Shown here piece after piece: positions 62,711-64,000 of a stretch of DNA of 64,000 nucleotides. This stretch comes from Ruminococcus sp. (GTDB taxonomy: Bacteria; Bacillota; Clostridia; Oscillospirales; Ruminococcaceae). The stretch covers positions 1-64,000 of the forward strand of contig JAEEVL010000007.1 in NCBI GenBank assembly GCA_016290875.1. The letters run 5' to 3'. The notes under the pieces are model-generated. The model had not been told where the DNA came from. It was given only the letters and a program-made list of their open reading frames with translations, and made no database searches. The position numbers and the translations under genes were made by a program. Each line of letters begins with the position of its first letter. Within the stretch, counting starts at the first letter, position 1.

Positions 62711-63613
62711 ATGACAATTTCACTATTTTCCGGACAGGGTTCACAGACCGTCGGCATGGGCGCAGATCTCGTTGAGGCAATGCCCGAACTCGCCAAGATC
62801 TACGAGGTTGGTTCAGATATTCTCGGCAGGGATCTCAAGGCTATTTGCCACGATTCTACTATGGAAGAACTCTCCAGCACTATCAACGCTCAGCCTGCTA
62901 TCATGGCTACCTCTATCGTATGTTTGGAAGCCGCGCGCAACAAAGGCTTCACATTCGACGGCGTTGCAGGTCACTCACTCGGTGAATACGCTGCTATGTA
63001 TGCTTCCGGAATGATAACTCTCGAAGATGCTTTCACACTCATCAAGGCTCGTTCTGAGGCTATGGAAGAGGCTACAAAGCAGACTGTCGGCACTATGGCT
63101 GCCGTTGTCAAGATAGAACCCGAAAAGGTCGAGGAGGTTTGTGCTGCTGCAAAGAACTATGTTGCTGCTGTTAACTACAACTCACCTCTTCAGACAGTTA
63201 TCGCAGGTACTCCCGAAGGTGTCGCTGAGGTAACAGATGTGTTCACAGAACTCAAGGCAAGAGTTCTCGCACTCAAGGTCGCAGGCGCTTTCCATTCAAA
63301 ACTTATGCAGCCTGCCGCTGACAAATTCTATGAGACAGCAAAGAATATCAAGTTCTCAGCACCTCAGGTGAAGTATTACTCAAACGTAACAGGCGGAGCT
63401 CTCACTGACTTCTCGGATATGGCTTCACTTCTCGCAAAACATATCGTTTCCCCTGTACGCTTCACATCAGAGCTCAACGCTATGCAGGCTGACGGCGCTG
63501 ACTTATTCGTTGAATTCGGTCCCGGAAAGGTCCTCACAGGTCTTGTGAAGAAGACTCTCCCGACCGTTACCGCCAAGAATGTAAGCGACTGCAAGACACT
63601 CGAGGCACTCTAA
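62711..63613 (+). CDS. fabD: Malonyl-CoA:ACP transacylase
   Basis: A 300-residue transacylase: FSGQGSQTVGMG, GHSLGEYAAMYASG (nucleophile Ser) and AGAFHSKLMQPA (His). Start MTISLFSGQ after AGGAAG; the ORF can be read 17 codons further upstream without a site. Unusually it faces away from the rest of the pathway and leads into aroE. Confidence 0.95.
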   Translation: MTISLFSGQGSQTVGMGADLVEAMPELAKIYEVGSDILGRDLKAICHDSTMEELSSTINAQPAIMATSIVCLEAARNKGFTFDGVAGHSLGEYAAMYASGMITLEDAFTLIKARSEAMEEATKQTVGTMAAVVKIEPEKVEEVCAAAKNYVAAVNYNSPLQTVIAGTPEGVAEVTDVFTELKARVLALKVAGAFHSKLMQPAADKFYETAKNIKFSAPQVKYYSNVTGGALTDFSDMASLLAKHIVSPVRFTSELNAMQADGADLFVEFGPGKVLTGLVKKTLPTVTAKNVSDCKTLEAL

Positions 63614-63638
63614 ATAAATACATAAAGGAGCAGCAAAA

Positions 63639-64000
63639 ATGAACAGATACGCACTTATCGGACATCCCCTCGGACACTCGATGTCCCCTCTCATCCACGA
63701 AAAGCTGTTTGCCCTCAGCGGTAAAAATGACTGCTCATATGAGCTCATCGACATCGCTCCCGAAGACATCGCAAACAGCCGCGAGCTAATCAGCTCGCTC
63801 TGCGGTCTCAATGTTACTATCCCACACAAACAGGCTGTTATCGGTCTTGTGGACAAGCTCGGTGCAAGCGCTGAACGCTACAACTCTGTGAACTGCATCG
63901 ACTGCAAGGACGGAGTTCTCACCGGCTACAATACAGACTGCGACGGATTTCTCCTCTCTGCACAGCAGCTTCCGCTCGGCGGTAAGGTCGCTATACTCGG
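63639..64000 (+). CDS. aroE: Shikimate dehydrogenase, N-terminal part (cut by window edge)
   Basis: The first 120 codons match AroE: MNRYALIGHPLGHSMSPLIHEKLFALSG (shikimate-binding SxS motif), LNVTIPHKQAVI (catalytic Lys) and YNTDCDGF. Reduces 3-dehydroshikimate. It starts 25 bases after fabD with AAAGGAG. Confidence 0.93.
   Translation, partial: MNRYALIGHPLGHSMSPLIHEKLFALSGKNDCSYELIDIAPEDIANSRELISSLCGLNVTIPHKQAVIGLVDKLGASAERYNSVNCIDCKDGVLTGYNTDCDGFLLSAQQLPLGGKVAIL

Overview
The window looks like chromosome of an anaerobic, fibre-degrading Ruminococcus-type Firmicute (Oscillospiraceae). The evidence is a dockerin-bearing GH74 xyloglucanase, a GH94 cellobiose phosphorylase, pyruvate phosphate dikinase, a 2-oxoacid:ferredoxin oxidoreductase with its own ferredoxin, a FabK-type fatty-acid operon, the YabP/YabQ/DivIC block, and many Ser/Thr-linker lipoproteins. 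The species is inferred, not proven.

Layout. 1-5.7 kb: 5' part of ppdK, three small lipoproteins or lipoprotein-esterases sharing a duplicated upstream module, and glmU. 6-9 kb: dockerin-GH74, then a recombinase remnant. 9.7-24 kb: the accessory core of the window. It has a wall-anchored cupredoxin protein, a small-ORF locus, a divergent nitrogenase-like cluster (NifX-like, NifB, NifH and DUF1858 leftward; substrate-binding protein, permease, NifD-like and NifK-like rightward), a LysR regulator with a leader peptide, a ThiF/TcdA protein, a glutamate-cysteine-ligase-like protein, and metK behind a polycysteine leader and a terminator. 24-26 kb: yabP-yabQ-divIC-S1 protein. 26-33 kb: a compact phage packaging/head cassette with no integrase, lysis or tape-measure gene, then feoA. 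33-47 kb: a C_GCAxxG_C_C protein, a diguanylate cyclase, azlCD, a three-gene envelope operon, citrate synthase, an aldose-1-epimerase-like gene, a membrane protein/XRE pair, cellobiose phosphorylase and two small envelope proteins. 47-51 kb: kor/vor oxidoreductase and a P-loop ATPase. 51-54 kb: sigma factor and anti-sigma-like protein. 54-64 kb: the type II fatty-acid operon (fabH-fabK-fabG-fabF-accB-fabZ-accC-accD-accA-acpP), with fabD and aroE divergent.

How the core fits together. The nitrogenase-like proteins keep the NifH cluster cysteines (C97, C132), all six P-cluster-type cysteines of NifD/NifK and the NifD cofactor cysteine. They lack the NifD positions needed for N2 reduction (Gln191, His195 and His442 equivalents), and there is no nifE/nifN. 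Five transcription units of this region (nifX-B-H operon, transporter-nifDK operon, small-ORF locus, lysR and metK) share one promoter form, ATTGGACA (ATTAGACA once)-N17-TATAAT-like. Three of them start with short cysteine-ending or cysteine-rich peptides, two of these followed by terminator hairpins before the next gene. I infer a cysteine/sulfur-starvation regulon around a nitrogenase-like reductase, plausibly a C-S bond-cleaving enzyme of the methylthio-alkane reductase type, rather than nitrogen fixation. The two 28-residue peptides ending in GRC-stop, and the shared promoter, are the parts I think least likely to be described already.
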